From: Paenibacillus sp. MMS18-CY102
GTDB lineage: Bacteria; Bacillota; Bacilli; Paenibacillales; Paenibacillaceae
Length of the DNA stretch: 64,000 bases
Assembly (NCBI RefSeq): GCF_009789195.1
Contig: NZ_WSTC01000022.1
Location: 1 to 64,000, forward strand
Reading direction: 5' to 3'
Under the pieces are notes generated by a model. The model worked only from the letters and a program-made list of their open reading frames with translations. It was not told the origin of the DNA and did no database searches. Both the position numbers and the translations under genes were made by a program. Positions 1 through 9,218 of the stretch are shown here, in pieces. How positions within the stretch are numbered: position 1 is the stretch's first letter; each line of letters starts with the position of its first letter.

Positions 1-301
1 TTTACATAATTCAACCAAATGGATGGAGCTACCTCTAAGAGGCGCTCGACCTTTTGGATTTCGAGCCAGAATACAATTAACTAAATTTTCAGAAAGAAAG
101 CACATCAGTGTTTATGCAACGCTAGTGGGCCATCACGACAAGCAATCCCAACTGCTCTATGATTTGCACAGCAAAGGCGACCCACTCATCCTCGCAGCTT
201 TCGGGACACCTACAACACAAATGTTCAAAAGCCCGTATCAGAGGCCAGCTAGAAAAGCTTCCAACTGGTTTATGCGGTTTTTAAACTTCTGGGGGATCTA
301 G
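1..301 (+). CDS. Open frame entering from the left edge, unknown
   Basis: A reading frame is open from the window edge to a stop at 299-301 and holds an internal ATG at 23. The peptide has no motif I recognise; it is basic toward its C-terminus. No ribosome binding site precedes the ATG, so if it is a gene it is the 3' part of one starting outside the window. The next 134 bases are AT-rich and carry no gene. It could equally be non-coding. Confidence 0.25.
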   Translation, partial: LHNSTKWMELPLRGARPFGFRARIQLTKFSERKHISVYATLVGHHDKQSQLLYDLHSKGDPLILAAFGTPTTQMFKSPYQRPARKASNWFMRFLNFWGI

Positions 302-435
302 CATTACATACTCAAGAAATAAAATATTCTATATTAATCCATCCATAACTAAAATCAGTTATTGTCTATCAAAAAAATAATATGATAATATGATTAATAT
401 TGGATTAACAAAAGATGGATAGAGGAGTGATACAT

Positions 436-1254
436 TTGGTCTCGAAATTTTTTAGCAAAAAAGTATTGGTTGTACTCGTTGGCGTATTAGCTTGCACAAC
501 TGTAGGCTCTGCTGTATACGCAGGCACTGCTATGAAGAAAATCATCGCCTATCAAAATGCAGGAATCACGATCAAGGTAAACGGCTCGAAAGTGAATCTA
601 TCGGATAGCGGAAAAGCGCTTTATCCCATCACTTACGATGGAACGACCTATGTGCCGGCTGCCCCTGTAGCTAAAGCGATGGGCGGTTCGGTCAGTTGGA
701 ATGCTGCTGGACAATCCGTTGATATCACGACCAAAGGTTCGAGTGGATCTGCAGGAACTACTGGTTCCACGGGAACAACGCCTTCTTCAACAGACTCCGT
801 TAATTTGAAAACAGGCTATACTAACGGCACAGCGATGAGCAAAATTTTCGAAGACAATAAAAATGCAGCCTCCTATGCCATTCGGCTATATGCTAGTGCG
901 ATTCAAACGGGAGATACGAAAGCACTAAAAGCATGGATGCGCACCAACTCCCAAAAAACCTCGACGGGCAAAGATTACTATGACGACTACGCAAAAGACC
1001 TGGACGAGGATGTCGCGTTCTATCGCGATATGTTCACCAGTGGTGAGCTTGCAACGCTGGCGAACGATGTGATCGCCAAAGCAAAGGCTAAACAATTTAG
1101 TGCCGACTCAAAGGGAAATGCTGGATCCAATCGGCTTGATTATTGGATAGATATTGAGATAGACGGCATGAGCGATAAGCTTGGATTGTCGTACTATATT
1201 GATGAGAACTATGACACAGGGAAAACAGCCAACTGGGGCATCGATTTCCGTTAA
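436..1254 (+). CDS. Secreted stalk-domain protein (copper amine oxidase N-terminal-like)
   Basis: This is a predicted extracellular protein of 272 residues. I chose the TTG at 436 because GAGGAG at 422-427 sits eight bases before it; the in-frame ATG at 415 has no such site. The N-terminus is a signal peptide (lysines, then a hydrophobic run ending near VYAGT). Residues of about 40-95 form the small stalk domain often named copper amine oxidase N-terminal, with the usual VNG and TTYVPA segments. A Gly/Ser/Thr linker follows, and the last 140 residues match nothing I know. The domain is common in surface proteins of Paenibacillus and does not imply amine oxidase activity. Related domains occur in the genes at 20010 and 63643. 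The gene stands alone and ends at a strong terminator. Confidence 0.8.
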   Translation: MVSKFFSKKVLVVLVGVLACTTVGSAVYAGTAMKKIIAYQNAGITIKVNGSKVNLSDSGKALYPITYDGTTYVPAAPVAKAMGGSVSWNAAGQSVDITTKGSSGSAGTTGSTGTTPSSTDSVNLKTGYTNGTAMSKIFEDNKNAASYAIRLYASAIQTGDTKALKAWMRTNSQKTSTGKDYYDDYAKDLDEDVAFYRDMFTSGELATLANDVIAKAKAKQFSADSKGNAGSNRLDYWIDIEIDGMSDKLGLSYYIDENYDTGKTANWGIDFR

Positions 1255-1266
1255 TCGTTGGCCATT

Positions 1267-1315
1267 AACAAAGAGGCGGGAAACTACCTTCAGGGTAGCT
1301 TCCCGCCTCTTTGTT
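1267..1315. terminator. Bidirectional Rho-independent terminator
   Basis: A long near-perfect hairpin has arms AACAAAGAGGCGGGAA and TTCCCGCCTCTTTGTT around an inner CTACC/GGGTAG stem. It lies between convergent genes and can serve both. Confidence 0.85.
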
Positions 1316-1330
1316 CGTCTTCCGTATGCT

Positions 1331-1660
1331 TTAAAGCTCAAGCCGCCTAAAGTTCGGGAATGGCTGATTCGCCTCTTGCAGCGAACCTAAGTTCGCCATT
1401 TCCGCCACAGCCATCATTCGCTCCCAGATCGGCCAGACAACAGTGGACTTATGCGCCTGATGCATCGCCTCGGCCGATTTCCATTCGAACATTTCAATAA
1501 TCGTGCCATCCGCCGCTTCCACGCGCGTCAATGGATGATCGGCAATCAACCCTTCTTGTCTCAGTGCAGGCTCATGCTCTTTCACAATTTGGCGCAGTTC
1601 CTGTTCCTTGCCCGGGTGCGGGCGGTACAAAGCTATTGCAAAGTTCGTTTCCGGCATCAT
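1331..1660 (-). CDS. Antibiotic biosynthesis monooxygenase (ABM) family protein
   Basis: A 109-residue protein whose size and pattern fit the dimeric ferredoxin-like ABM fold: an N-terminal strand (FAIALYRPHPGKEQEL), a helix rich in glutamate, a strand IIEMFEWKSAEAM, then a helix. Members act as small cofactor-free quinol oxygenases or have unknown roles; the substrate here cannot be told. Its ATG overlaps the stop of the upstream acetyltransferase by four bases, so the two are translationally coupled, with a GGAGGG site inside the upstream gene. The likely transcription unit runs from 3041 to 1331 (SDR, GNAT, ABM). Confidence 0.75.
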   Translation of the reverse strand: MMPETNFAIALYRPHPGKEQELRQIVKEHEPALRQEGLIADHPLTRVEAADGTIIEMFEWKSAEAMHQAHKSTVVWPIWERMMAVAEMANLGSLQEANQPFPNFRRLEL

Positions 1661-2271
1661 TGATGGCCCTCCTTAACGTTGTGCCCCCAATCGGCCTTAG
1701 ACAGTTGGTAGTAGTTATATGCTTTGCCATCAATCTCGACTGTCCCTTGCATATGAAACCCGCTTTTTTGAATAACTCTATTCGATGGAATGTTAGTTAA
1801 CAGAGCGACGGCATTCAGCGTTTCTACGTTTGTATTCCCAAATAAATAGCTCGCCATTCCTTGTGCAGCTTGGGTTGTATAACCTTTGCCCCTATGATCC
1901 TTCGAGATCGCATACATCATTTCGCGGTTTGGCGATGGCAATTCGTCTTTGACCCCCGAACAACACCAGCCAATCAATTCCCCTGTCTCTTTCAAAATAA
2001 TGGCCAGGCGAAGGCGAATATCGCCGACGTCTCCACCTTGTGATACAGCCTCGATAAACTGTTCATTCTCCGGTATTTCGTAGTTCATAAACCAATCTTC
2101 ACGTTGTTCTAGCGGCACGTTCCAACCTGGCAAAAATTCATAAATTTCTGGCTGCCAGGTCAATTCATGAAACCGATTTAAATCTGTAACTAAGAACTCC
2201 CTTAGCATAATGTCCTTGCAGTCAATTAATAAAGTGCTTTCTCCTGAAATGGAATGTGTATTCGAGTCCAC
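1657..2271 (-). CDS. GNAT family N-acetyltransferase, RimJ/RimL-like
   Basis: A 204-residue acetyltransferase. The acetyl-CoA loop is visible as RGKGYTTQA near residue 130, and the N-terminal segment (LLIDCKDIMLREFLVTDL) is typical of the RimJ/RimL branch, which acetylates protein N-termini or small amines. The substrate is unknown. It starts at GTG, chosen because AAGGAGAGG lies seven bases upstream. It sits 14 bases after the SDR gene and overlaps the next gene by four bases. Confidence 0.8.
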   Translation of the reverse strand: MDSNTHSISGESTLLIDCKDIMLREFLVTDLNRFHELTWQPEIYEFLPGWNVPLEQREDWFMNYEIPENEQFIEAVSQGGDVGDIRLRLAIILKETGELIGWCCSGVKDELPSPNREMMYAISKDHRGKGYTTQAAQGMASYLFGNTNVETLNAVALLTNIPSNRVIQKSGFHMQGTVEIDGKAYNYYQLSKADWGHNVKEGHQ

Positions 2272-2285
2272 GAAATGCCTCTCCT

Positions 2286-3041
2286 TTATAGTCCCATCTT
2301 GGAGTAATCATAAATATCGACAACGGCTCCATGCTCAAAATCCTTTTTGAACAAGAAGGCAATGATTTGCCGTGCCGTATCTTCAGGTGTAGCCAGCATG
2401 CCCGCCTTATTGACTGATTCAAACACCTCGGCTGATGGGAACGCCGCTTTATCTTGCGTTCTTGCTTCACGCTGCAACGCCGTGTCGATCATGCCCGGCC
2501 AGATGGACACGATGCCCACGGGCGCTTGCGCGTGATTTTGCTCAAGGGCGGCACATTGCGAGAATACGTCCAGCCCTGCTTTTGCAGCCGAATATAGGCT
2601 CATGCCCGGATGATGGTTCCGCGCAGACGCGGATGAGATGTTGATGATTCGTTTGTCGATCGCATCATGCTTCGTTTGCTTAATGAATGATGCGCTTAAT
2701 AGAATAGGCGCAAGCAAATTAACATGGATGTTTCTCGCGATATCCTCTGCCTCCGCCGCATCTATAAACGCAGTTGGCGCGATCATCGAAGCGTTATTGA
2801 TGAGGTAAATCCCCTCTGCATTTGTCTTATCGATCGCTTGAAATATTTGCTCCATTAGCGATTCAATCTGGCCGGTTTGATTCAGGTCAAATTCAAGGTA
2901 CGAGATGTTGCTGCTTTGGCGCAGCAAGCGCTCGTTCTTCTCCCGCGAGATACAGAACAAGTGATGCTCTGGCGCAATTAATTGCTCCGCAATCGACTCG
3001 CCGATTCCCCGTGATGTTCCGGTTATAATGAAATATTTCAT
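2286..3041 (-). CDS. Short-chain dehydrogenase, benzil reductase (YueD)-like
   Basis: A classical SDR of 251 residues. The nucleotide-binding TGTSRGIG is at residues 7-14, the structural NNAS near 82-85, the catalytic Ser near 137 (IINISSASA), and Tyr150 and Lys154 in the YSAAK motif. Sequence and length resemble the bacillar (S)-benzoin-forming benzil reductase YueD, which reduces diketones with NADPH; the natural substrate of that family is unknown. It leads an apparent three-gene operon with the acetyltransferase and ABM genes. GGAG lies about ten bases before the ATG. Confidence 0.85.
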   Translation of the reverse strand: MKYFIITGTSRGIGESIAEQLIAPEHHLFCISREKNERLLRQSSNISYLEFDLNQTGQIESLMEQIFQAIDKTNAEGIYLINNASMIAPTAFIDAAEAEDIARNIHVNLLAPILLSASFIKQTKHDAIDKRIINISSASARNHHPGMSLYSAAKAGLDVFSQCAALEQNHAQAPVGIVSIWPGMIDTALQREARTQDKAAFPSAEVFESVNKAGMLATPEDTARQIIAFLFKKDFEHGAVVDIYDYSKMGL

Positions 3042-3061
3042 GCGTTACAATCTCCGTTTCC

Positions 3062-4339
3062 CTACCATCTGCTCATGTTGGTAAACCGCCACACGTAGGT
3101 TTCTTTTTCAACTTGGTACATCCACTTTTCCTTCACAATCCGCGCCTTCCCATTCTTCGGCGTGACAGCGGTCTGCTCTGTCACATAAATCTTCATCACC
3201 TTAGAAGAGACTTTCTCAGTACGATCGACGGTATAGGCTTTGCCGAACTGCTCTTTCGTTCCCGCTGCATACATCTTCTTGGCGAATTGGCGCTGCTGCT
3301 TATCAATGGCGCTGCCCGGCTTTAATATTTCATATAAGAAGTTGTAATAATCGTCATTAACCGCAAGGGAGAGCTTCCTGTAGTAATCTTGCAGCATATC
3401 ATTGACGTAGATTTCTTTGTTCTTGCTGCGTTCTATCTTAGTAGTTGCGATTGTCCCTTTATACATAAAGGACGGGCTGCCGTTAAACACATCGCCGGTT
3501 GCCGGATCAACAAGATAGGTCGTGTAGCTCGATCCGTAATTCGCTGCCATCTTGCCTGTCTCCATTGATTTGATCAGCGAGAAAACGCCAATCTCAATGC
3601 GCCCCTTATCATAATTGCCGGTTGCTTCTACCGTATGTTTGGCATCAACATTTTTCAAGAAACGTTGCTTCAATAGCTGTACGCACTGCTCAACTGTAAA
3701 AGGAGGATCATGTTTATCGATCAGCAAATTATCAACATAGAGGTCATCCAGGTACCCATACACGTTGCCAGACACCGGATCGATTCGAAAGATTTCGCTT
3801 TCTCCTAGAAACTCTCCTCTCGTCATATTCTTGAAAACATAGCTGCCGTCCTCATACATGAAGTCGTATCCATATTCACCATTCACATCATTCATTTTCA
3901 TTCGAAAAAGCTTCAGCGCTTCATCTATGGATAAAAACGTTCGATCTTTATCATATTGCTCTTTGGTCTTCACGCTAAGAAATAGGGTAACCATGCTCTT
4001 ATCTGGCATAATAGCCCGGACGTTAAAATAACCTGCTTTCTTCGCCTTGACCTTTACGCTCCCTTTGCCCTGCTCCAGAATGGTCAAACTCGCAGTATCT
4101 AGCTGAAAGGCAGCTTGTTCCGCCAGCTTGTGATCTTCTTGATGATGCCCACAATAGACATAGAAAAATGCTGTGCTGAGATAAGTATCGTTAATGACCA
4201 GCTCAGTACCGTTTTCAGACTTAATCGAGCATCCACTCGCCTGTGTTGCTGTTGCTGCTGCTACGGGTTTAAAAGAAACGTTAAATAATGTGCCCGCAAT
4301 AAGAACAAGCGCTACCATTAAACATAATCTAGCCTTCAT
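3062..4339 (-). CDS. Secreted protein of unknown function, YcdB-like features
   Basis: A 425-residue exported protein. The first 28 residues are a signal peptide ending in VAAAT. The body has repeated 'P(V/A)(S/T)G(N/D)V(Y/F)' turns (IDPVSGNVYG, VDPATGDVFN) preceded by SIDEALKLF- and TVEQCVQLL-like helices, a layout reminiscent of YcdB/PepSY-type repeats, but I cannot name the family firmly. A shortened relative of its last 60 residues, with similar upstream DNA, is at 17801-18034. The ribosome site before the ATG is weak. AT-rich DNA at 4340-4413 is the likely promoter region. Confidence 0.6.
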   Translation of the reverse strand: MKARLCLMVALVLIAGTLFNVSFKPVAAATATQASGCSIKSENGTELVINDTYLSTAFFYVYCGHHQEDHKLAEQAAFQLDTASLTILEQGKGSVKVKAKKAGYFNVRAIMPDKSMVTLFLSVKTKEQYDKDRTFLSIDEALKLFRMKMNDVNGEYGYDFMYEDGSYVFKNMTRGEFLGESEIFRIDPVSGNVYGYLDDLYVDNLLIDKHDPPFTVEQCVQLLKQRFLKNVDAKHTVEATGNYDKGRIEIGVFSLIKSMETGKMAANYGSSYTTYLVDPATGDVFNGSPSFMYKGTIATTKIERSKNKEIYVNDMLQDYYRKLSLAVNDDYYNFLYEILKPGSAIDKQQRQFAKKMYAAGTKEQFGKAYTVDRTEKVSSKVMKIYVTEQTAVTPKNGKARIVKEKWMYQVEKETYVWRFTNMSRW

Positions 4340-4413
4340 GTTGTCCCAGCTTTCAGTGATAGAATAGATAACGCTCCGATTCTCTCATAAATACATATAC
4401 TTATATATATTTC

Positions 4414-5331
4414 CTATTTAAAGTTTTGCTCAAAAAAAGCTATCGCCCGGTCAATCAGGTTCCCGTTCATTCTCGCTATCGTCTCCCGTGTAAAATAAGC
4501 CACATGCGGCGTACAGACGACATTAGGCAGTTCGCACAACAAGGAATCACGCACAGGCTCGTCCTCATATACGTCCAATCCCGCACCATACAGCTTGCCG
4601 CTTCGCAAAGCCTCCGCTAGCTCCTTCTCATGAACCAAGCTTCCTCTAGCCGTGTTAATCAGGATCGCGCCATCCTTCATCATCGCGAGCTCCCGGCTGC
4701 CGATCAGTGGCGCTCCACCCGCTTGCGTGGACGCATGCAGCGTGACCATATCCGCCTGCCGCAGTACGTCTTCCACCGATAAACGCCCATCTAACGAAGT
4801 GGCCGCGCCCCCTCTGCCCGATGCAATAAGCGGCTTCATGCCAAGCGCTGCCCCGATCGCCGCTACCTCTTGGCCGATTGTGCCGTAGCCGATGATGCCT
4901 AACGTTTTGCCGCGAAGCTCAAGGTTTGGAACCAGACCCTCTCTCCACTTGCCCGCTTGCACGTTATGGCTAGCTGCCGATAGCTGCTTCGTTACTGCGA
5001 ACAGCAGGGCAAATGCATGCTCCGCCACCGCATTCGCTCCTTCTTGCGGTATGCCGCGAACGGCAATCCCGAGCTGCCGGGCAAGCTCTCCATTCACATA
5101 GTCGGTATTATGGGCACGCACCCCAATGTACCGGCATTGCGTGAAACGCTCAAGCTGCTTAGTTAAAATTCGGCTATGAATAAGAAACGCCTGATAGCTC
5201 GCAAGCTGGCCCTCAGGCACACTATGGATATCGATATAATCGACGAAAAATGCAGCCTCAAGCCGAGCCTGTTCTTCCGCAGACAGCTGTATCGCTTGAT
5301 CAACTGCACATTTTACAGCATACTCTGCCAC
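4414..5331 (-). CDS. D-isomer-specific 2-hydroxyacid dehydrogenase
   Basis: A 305-residue NAD-dependent dehydrogenase of the phosphoglycerate dehydrogenase type. The Rossmann GxGxxG is at residues 148-153 (GIIGYGTIG), and the catalytic Arg229, Glu258 and His276 are present in NTARGSLV, DVYEDEP and TPHVAYF. It lacks the C-terminal ACT domain of SerA, so it is more likely a reductase for a small 2-keto acid. It starts at GTG with GAGGAGGAG upstream, nine bases after the phosphotransferase stop; the two are probably one operon. Confidence 0.85.
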   Translation of the reverse strand: MAEYAVKCAVDQAIQLSAEEQARLEAAFFVDYIDIHSVPEGQLASYQAFLIHSRILTKQLERFTQCRYIGVRAHNTDYVNGELARQLGIAVRGIPQEGANAVAEHAFALLFAVTKQLSAASHNVQAGKWREGLVPNLELRGKTLGIIGYGTIGQEVAAIGAALGMKPLIASGRGGAATSLDGRLSVEDVLRQADMVTLHASTQAGGAPLIGSRELAMMKDGAILINTARGSLVHEKELAEALRSGKLYGAGLDVYEDEPVRDSLLCELPNVVCTPHVAYFTRETIARMNGNLIDRAIAFFEQNFK

Positions 5332-5340
5332 CGCTCCTCC

Positions 5341-6351
5341 TCACCTCTTCTCCAACAAGCTGCTTCGCAACATCTCTTCGACTAACGGCATATGTTCATT
5401 CAGCCACGCATCCCGCGTCCGATATTGCTGCATAATGTATGTAAAATAAGGCTCCACATGATGCCCCGCATAATGCTGGCCAATATAAATATGCAGCACC
5501 GCAAGATGATAGAAACGGGTCAACAGCAGAAGCTGGGCAATTTCTTCCCGCGTAGCAGCCCGGAACTCGGAATAGCCTTTCACGAAAGCCGCCGCCATGT
5601 CGAGGGAGCCGTTAGACATTTGCAGCACATGGTTGAAGCTAATCGCGAATTCGAGGAACGCGATATCCTGTGACATCAAGTCAAAATCGAGCACGGCATG
5701 AATGCGATTATCGACCGCCAATAAGTTAAAGACTAACACATCGTGATGGACAAACTGCTTCGGCAACTGATCTAGTGCGCTGCTCTCCCCCTCGGCAAAT
5801 TCCAGCATCTGCTGATAGAAGTTGAAGTCCTCTTCTGGTATTGCAAAAGGCGGCTCCTTCATAAAAGCATGTACCGCCTCACTATTCGCAAGCGGATGAA
5901 TCCCGTAGAGATCCGTAAACGGCTTGCCCCGATAAGCGTAGCTATCAGTATCTGAATCGCCTAGTGCAGCAGACAATTCACCTACAACTCGCCCCAGCTC
6001 ATATGCCTGTTCGACACCAGAAAGCTCATAGACCGCACCTTCGAGAAACGCTGTAACCGCACCTAACGTGCCATCTGGGAATTCGACGTATGGCTTCGCA
6101 TTAAGCGTTTCTACAAATTGCGGAACTTGGAAGGATAGCTGCCTGCTCACTAAATAGGACGTTATCCCAGCTTCTAGCTTCATAGCAGGCAAATCTTTCA
6201 GATGAACATTATACAAACGGGCAATAAATTTACGCCCGTCAACCGTCACAACCTTCGTGTCATTCGTCAGGCCAAAAGGCACCGGCTCCATCACATAACC
6301 AGCTACCCCATCAAAATACTGTCCCAAAAGTTCGTCCCATTTGGTCTTCAT
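5341..6351 (-). CDS. Phosphotransferase (aminoglycoside kinase-like, APH) family protein
   Basis: A 336-residue protein of the APH/choline kinase fold. The catalytic loop reads HHDVLVFN, the variant H-x-D-x4-N, and is followed by VLDFD, the metal-binding Asp. The N-terminal lobe (VTVDGRKFIARLYN) carries the ATP lysine region. The substrate could be a sugar, amino alcohol or antibiotic; pairing with a hydroxyacid dehydrogenase argues for metabolism rather than resistance. I chose the ATG at 6351 because GGAAGGGG lies seven bases upstream; an in-frame ATG at 6408 has no site. Confidence 0.75.
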   Translation of the reverse strand: MKTKWDELLGQYFDGVAGYVMEPVPFGLTNDTKVVTVDGRKFIARLYNVHLKDLPAMKLEAGITSYLVSRQLSFQVPQFVETLNAKPYVEFPDGTLGAVTAFLEGAVYELSGVEQAYELGRVVGELSAALGDSDTDSYAYRGKPFTDLYGIHPLANSEAVHAFMKEPPFAIPEEDFNFYQQMLEFAEGESSALDQLPKQFVHHDVLVFNLLAVDNRIHAVLDFDLMSQDIAFLEFAISFNHVLQMSNGSLDMAAAFVKGYSEFRAATREEIAQLLLLTRFYHLAVLHIYIGQHYAGHHVEPYFTYIMQQYRTRDAWLNEHMPLVEEMLRSSLLEKR

Positions 6352-6466
6352 TGGACTGCCCCTTCCGCCAAAGTTGTTGGATTTTACAATATCTAGGTAA
6401 CACCCCAACTATACCAATCACCCGTCCAATTTGTAAATGCTTCCTGCCCATTTGTGTAAAGAACAC

Positions 6467-6495
6467 TTGACTGTATGTATGGTTTACTTTACATT
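6467..6495 (+). promoter_or_regulatory. Candidate sigma-A promoter for the oxidoreductase gene
   Basis: TTGACT and TACATT are separated by 17 bases, 45 bases before the start codon. The -35 is 5/6 and the -10 is 4/6 to consensus. A short GTAAAG/CTTTAC inverted repeat flanks the box and could be an operator. Confidence 0.5.
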
Positions 6496-6539
6496 ATGTA
6501 CATCAAACTTTACTGAAATATTCTGTAAGGAGGGGTTTC

Positions 6540-7508
6540 ATGAGGGCAATCGTGTTCACGAAGTATGGATCGCCGGATGTGCTGGAACTTCGGGAAGTGG
6601 AAAAGCCAGTGCCCAAGGACAATGAAGTACGGGTCCGCATCTATGCGGCGTCCGTTACGCCATCGGACTGCGCCTTTCGCAAGGCGGATCCGGCAGCAAT
6701 ACGGTTCATGTATGGATTTCTGCGGCCACGCCATTCCATACTAGGCGTCGAATTTTCCGGTGTAATTGATGCAGTGGGGAAGGATGTTCAGGCCTTCAAG
6801 GCAGGCGATGAGGTGTGTGGCATAAGCACCCGTACGTTCGGCGCCTATGCCGAGTACAAATGTTTAGCGGCGGACGCCCTCCTTGCGATGAAACCTACGA
6901 ACATATCGCATGAAGCAGCCGCTGGCGCTTGTGACGGCGCATTAACCTCACTCATTTTCCTTCGGGACCATGCCAAGCTTCAGCCCGGACAGTCGATTCT
7001 CATCAATGGCGCTTCCGGCTCGGTCGGCGCCTATGCGGTACAGTTAGCAAAGCACTACGGGGCTAACGTGACAGGGGTTTGCAGCACAGCAAACGTAGAC
7101 TTGGTGCGGTCACTTGGTGCTGATCGAGCAATCGACTACACCAAGACGGATTTTACGAAGAACGGCCAGTCGTACGACGTCATTTTTGATGCGATAGGCA
7201 AAAGCTCCTTCTCCCGATGCCGAGCCGCGCTCACGCCTTACGGCATTTACCTCTCCACGGTGCCTTCGCTTGCTATCCTGCTGAGCATGCTCAAGACTTC
7301 CAGAAGCCGGGGCAAGAAAGCAATATTCGTCGCAGCCGGGCTGAAGCAGCGGCGGGATAACCTCTACTTCCTCCGTGAGCTTATTGAGGCTGGAGTGATC
7401 CTCCCCGTTATCGATCGAATATATCCGCTGGAACAAGCCGCTGATGCCCATCGGTATGTGGAAACGGGGCGCAAGAAGGGGAATGTGATCCTTACGATCG
7501 GGCGTTGA
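6540..7508 (+). CDS. NAD(P)-dependent alcohol dehydrogenase / quinone oxidoreductase (MDR)
   Basis: A 322-residue medium-chain dehydrogenase/reductase. The GroES-like N-terminal half (residues 1-120) lacks zinc ligands, and the Rossmann half begins at INGASGSVGAYAVQLAKHYGA near residue 155. The order and length match zinc-free quinone oxidoreductase-like enzymes that reduce quinones or enones with NADPH. TAAGGAGGGG gives an ideal ribosome site before the ATG. The next gene's frame touches the stop, but its real start is probably about 110 bases further on. Confidence 0.85.
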   Translation: MRAIVFTKYGSPDVLELREVEKPVPKDNEVRVRIYAASVTPSDCAFRKADPAAIRFMYGFLRPRHSILGVEFSGVIDAVGKDVQAFKAGDEVCGISTRTFGAYAEYKCLAADALLAMKPTNISHEAAAGACDGALTSLIFLRDHAKLQPGQSILINGASGSVGAYAVQLAKHYGANVTGVCSTANVDLVRSLGADRAIDYTKTDFTKNGQSYDVIFDAIGKSSFSRCRAALTPYGIYLSTVPSLAILLSMLKTSRSRGKKAIFVAAGLKQRRDNLYFLRELIEAGVILPVIDRIYPLEQAADAHRYVETGRKKGNVILTIGR

Positions 7509-7618
7509 TTCGATTGCGCGATTTCAACGCGTGCATAGCATCGCTGCAAATAGGGGATGTTGTGGATTGGCGAAGATTTGCCAAAATCACATTTGTGCCA
7601 GTGAGGGATCAGTCAACC

Positions 7619-8986
7619 ATGTGGCGTTACTTGCGAATCTGGACGGAGCGGCGGTCTCCTGCCCAAGTCATTACCGGCTATTATCTGCTAGCCGTAACGG
7701 TATCCATCCTTTTATTCAGCATTCCTGCTGTGCTCAAGCCTGGGGTTCAAGTCTCTTTCTTCGACACCGTCTTCATGGCGGTCAGCGTCGTAAGCGATAC
7801 TGGGCTTACCGTGTTTAATATCGCAGAAACCTACAGCGTATTCGGTTATGTTGTCATTATGGTCGTCTTGCAGTTCGCCGGGATCGGCATTATGGCGATG
7901 AGCACCTTTTTCTGGCTGCTGCTGGGACGCCGAATCGGGCTGCGTGAGCGGCAGCTTATTATGGCCGATAACAATCAATTTGCGTTGTCCGGGCTCGTTC
8001 ATTTGGTCAAGGACATTTTGCGCATTATTCTCCTGACCGAGCTGATCGGGGCGCTCCTGTTCGGATTCCGGTTCCTGCATTACTATCCAACATGGAAGGA
8101 AGCGTTCCTTCACGGGCTGTTTGCCTCCGTCAGCGCGACAACCAACGCAGGGATGGACATCACAGGACAGTCACTTGCCCCTTATGCAGGCGATTATTTT
8201 GTGCAAACGATCACGATTTTTCTTATTATTTTCGGAGCGATCGGGTTTCCGGTCTTGATTGAGGTAAAGACGTATGTAGCGCGCAAGGCGCTGCTTAACA
8301 ATAAGCATCCTTTCCGTTTTTCCCTATTCACGAAGCTGGCCACGTTTACCTATGGCATTCTGCTCATGATCGGAACGGTACTGATTTGGCTGCTGGAACG
8401 CAACCATTCTTTGCAAGAGATGTCTTGGCACCGAAGCTTCTTCTATGCGCTCTTCCAAACCACCACAACGCGAAGTGCCGGGCTGACGACGATGGATATT
8501 AACCAGTTCACGCTGCCAACGCTGCTGCTCATGTGCGTTTACATGTTTATTGGCGGCTCCCCGAACTCCGTCGGCGGAGGCATCCGAACGACAACTTTTG
8601 CGCTCAATATGCTCTTTCTCTTCCACTATGCTCGGGGCAACCGCGAGGTCAAAGTGTTTAGGCGCGAGCTGCATCAAGACGATATTCTCAAATCGCTAGC
8701 GATCACGCTATTGGCATTCTTCATGTGCAGCCTGTCCGTCATCGCCATAAGCATCTCGGACAAAGAGCCTTCGCTTATGGCCATTGTGCTGGACGTGTGC
8801 TCTTCCTTCGGGACGGTTGGCCTGTCGATGGGGATTACGCCGGACCTTAGCATTTTCGCCAAATGCATACTAATGGTGCTCATGTTTGTCGGAAGAATCG
8901 GCTTAACCTCCTCCTTAAACTTGATCGGCAATGATAAGAATGACCGGAAATACCATTACCCGGTGGAGCGTGTGATGACGGGGTAA
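7619..8986 (+). CDS. TrkH/KtrB family potassium uptake protein
   Basis: A 455-residue polytopic membrane protein forming a K+ (Na+-coupled) channel subunit. It has the fourfold membrane-pore-membrane plan with conserved filter glycines, for example in SVVSDTGLTVFN, SATTNAGMD, TTTRSAGLTT and SFGTVGLSMG. I chose the ATG at 7619 (GAGGG upstream, then MWRYLRIWTERRSPAQ), since the frame's earlier ATG gives a 38-residue extension unlike KtrB. The cytoplasmic gating subunit KtrA is not adjacent, so it must be elsewhere. It ends at a strong terminator. Confidence 0.85.
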   Translation: MWRYLRIWTERRSPAQVITGYYLLAVTVSILLFSIPAVLKPGVQVSFFDTVFMAVSVVSDTGLTVFNIAETYSVFGYVVIMVVLQFAGIGIMAMSTFFWLLLGRRIGLRERQLIMADNNQFALSGLVHLVKDILRIILLTELIGALLFGFRFLHYYPTWKEAFLHGLFASVSATTNAGMDITGQSLAPYAGDYFVQTITIFLIIFGAIGFPVLIEVKTYVARKALLNNKHPFRFSLFTKLATFTYGILLMIGTVLIWLLERNHSLQEMSWHRSFFYALFQTTTTRSAGLTTMDINQFTLPTLLLMCVYMFIGGSPNSVGGGIRTTTFALNMLFLFHYARGNREVKVFRRELHQDDILKSLAITLLAFFMCSLSVIAISISDKEPSLMAIVLDVCSSFGTVGLSMGITPDLSIFAKCILMVLMFVGRIGLTSSLNLIGNDKNDRKYHYPVERVMTG

Positions 8987-8992
8987 AATGCA

Positions 8993-9033
8993 AACAGAGC
9001 ATCGGAGAGGAATGTCTCCAATGCTCTGTTTTT
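8993..9033 (+). terminator. Rho-independent terminator after the KtrB-like gene
   Basis: The arms AACAGAGCAT and ATGCTCTGTT have an inner GGAGA/TCTCC stem and a T5 tail. Confidence 0.85.
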
Positions 9034-9061
9034 AGGTTCAGAACCCGTTAGGGCGGCGAAG

Positions 9062-9160
9062 CTATAAGCTCTGCTCGCTCACGCCTGTCGCCGGGTCGAA
9101 CGTCAGCATCTTGGCAAGCGAGGCACGGTTCTTCCAGCACCTCGAATAGCTATGAATTAC
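9062..9160 (-). pseudogene. Possible C-terminal remnant of a lost gene
   Basis: On the minus strand a 32-codon frame without a usable start ends in ...LTFDPATGVSEQSL and a stop. It reads like a genuine C-terminus (mixed codons, no low complexity) but I do not recognise the family. It lies between two terminators with no promoter or start codon, which is why I call it a remnant. It may be chance. Confidence 0.25.
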
Positions 9161-9174
9161 TTACCTAAAATCAA

Positions 9175-9210
9175 AACAAGCCGGCTCCATTTCATCCGAA
9201 CCAGCTTGTT
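9175..9210 (-). terminator. Terminator of the secreted beta-rich protein gene
   Basis: The arms AACAAGC and GCTTGTT have inner GG/CC pairs, followed on the minus strand by TTGATTTTA. It begins nine bases after the stop codon. Confidence 0.7.
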
Positions 9211-9218
9211 AAGTTATC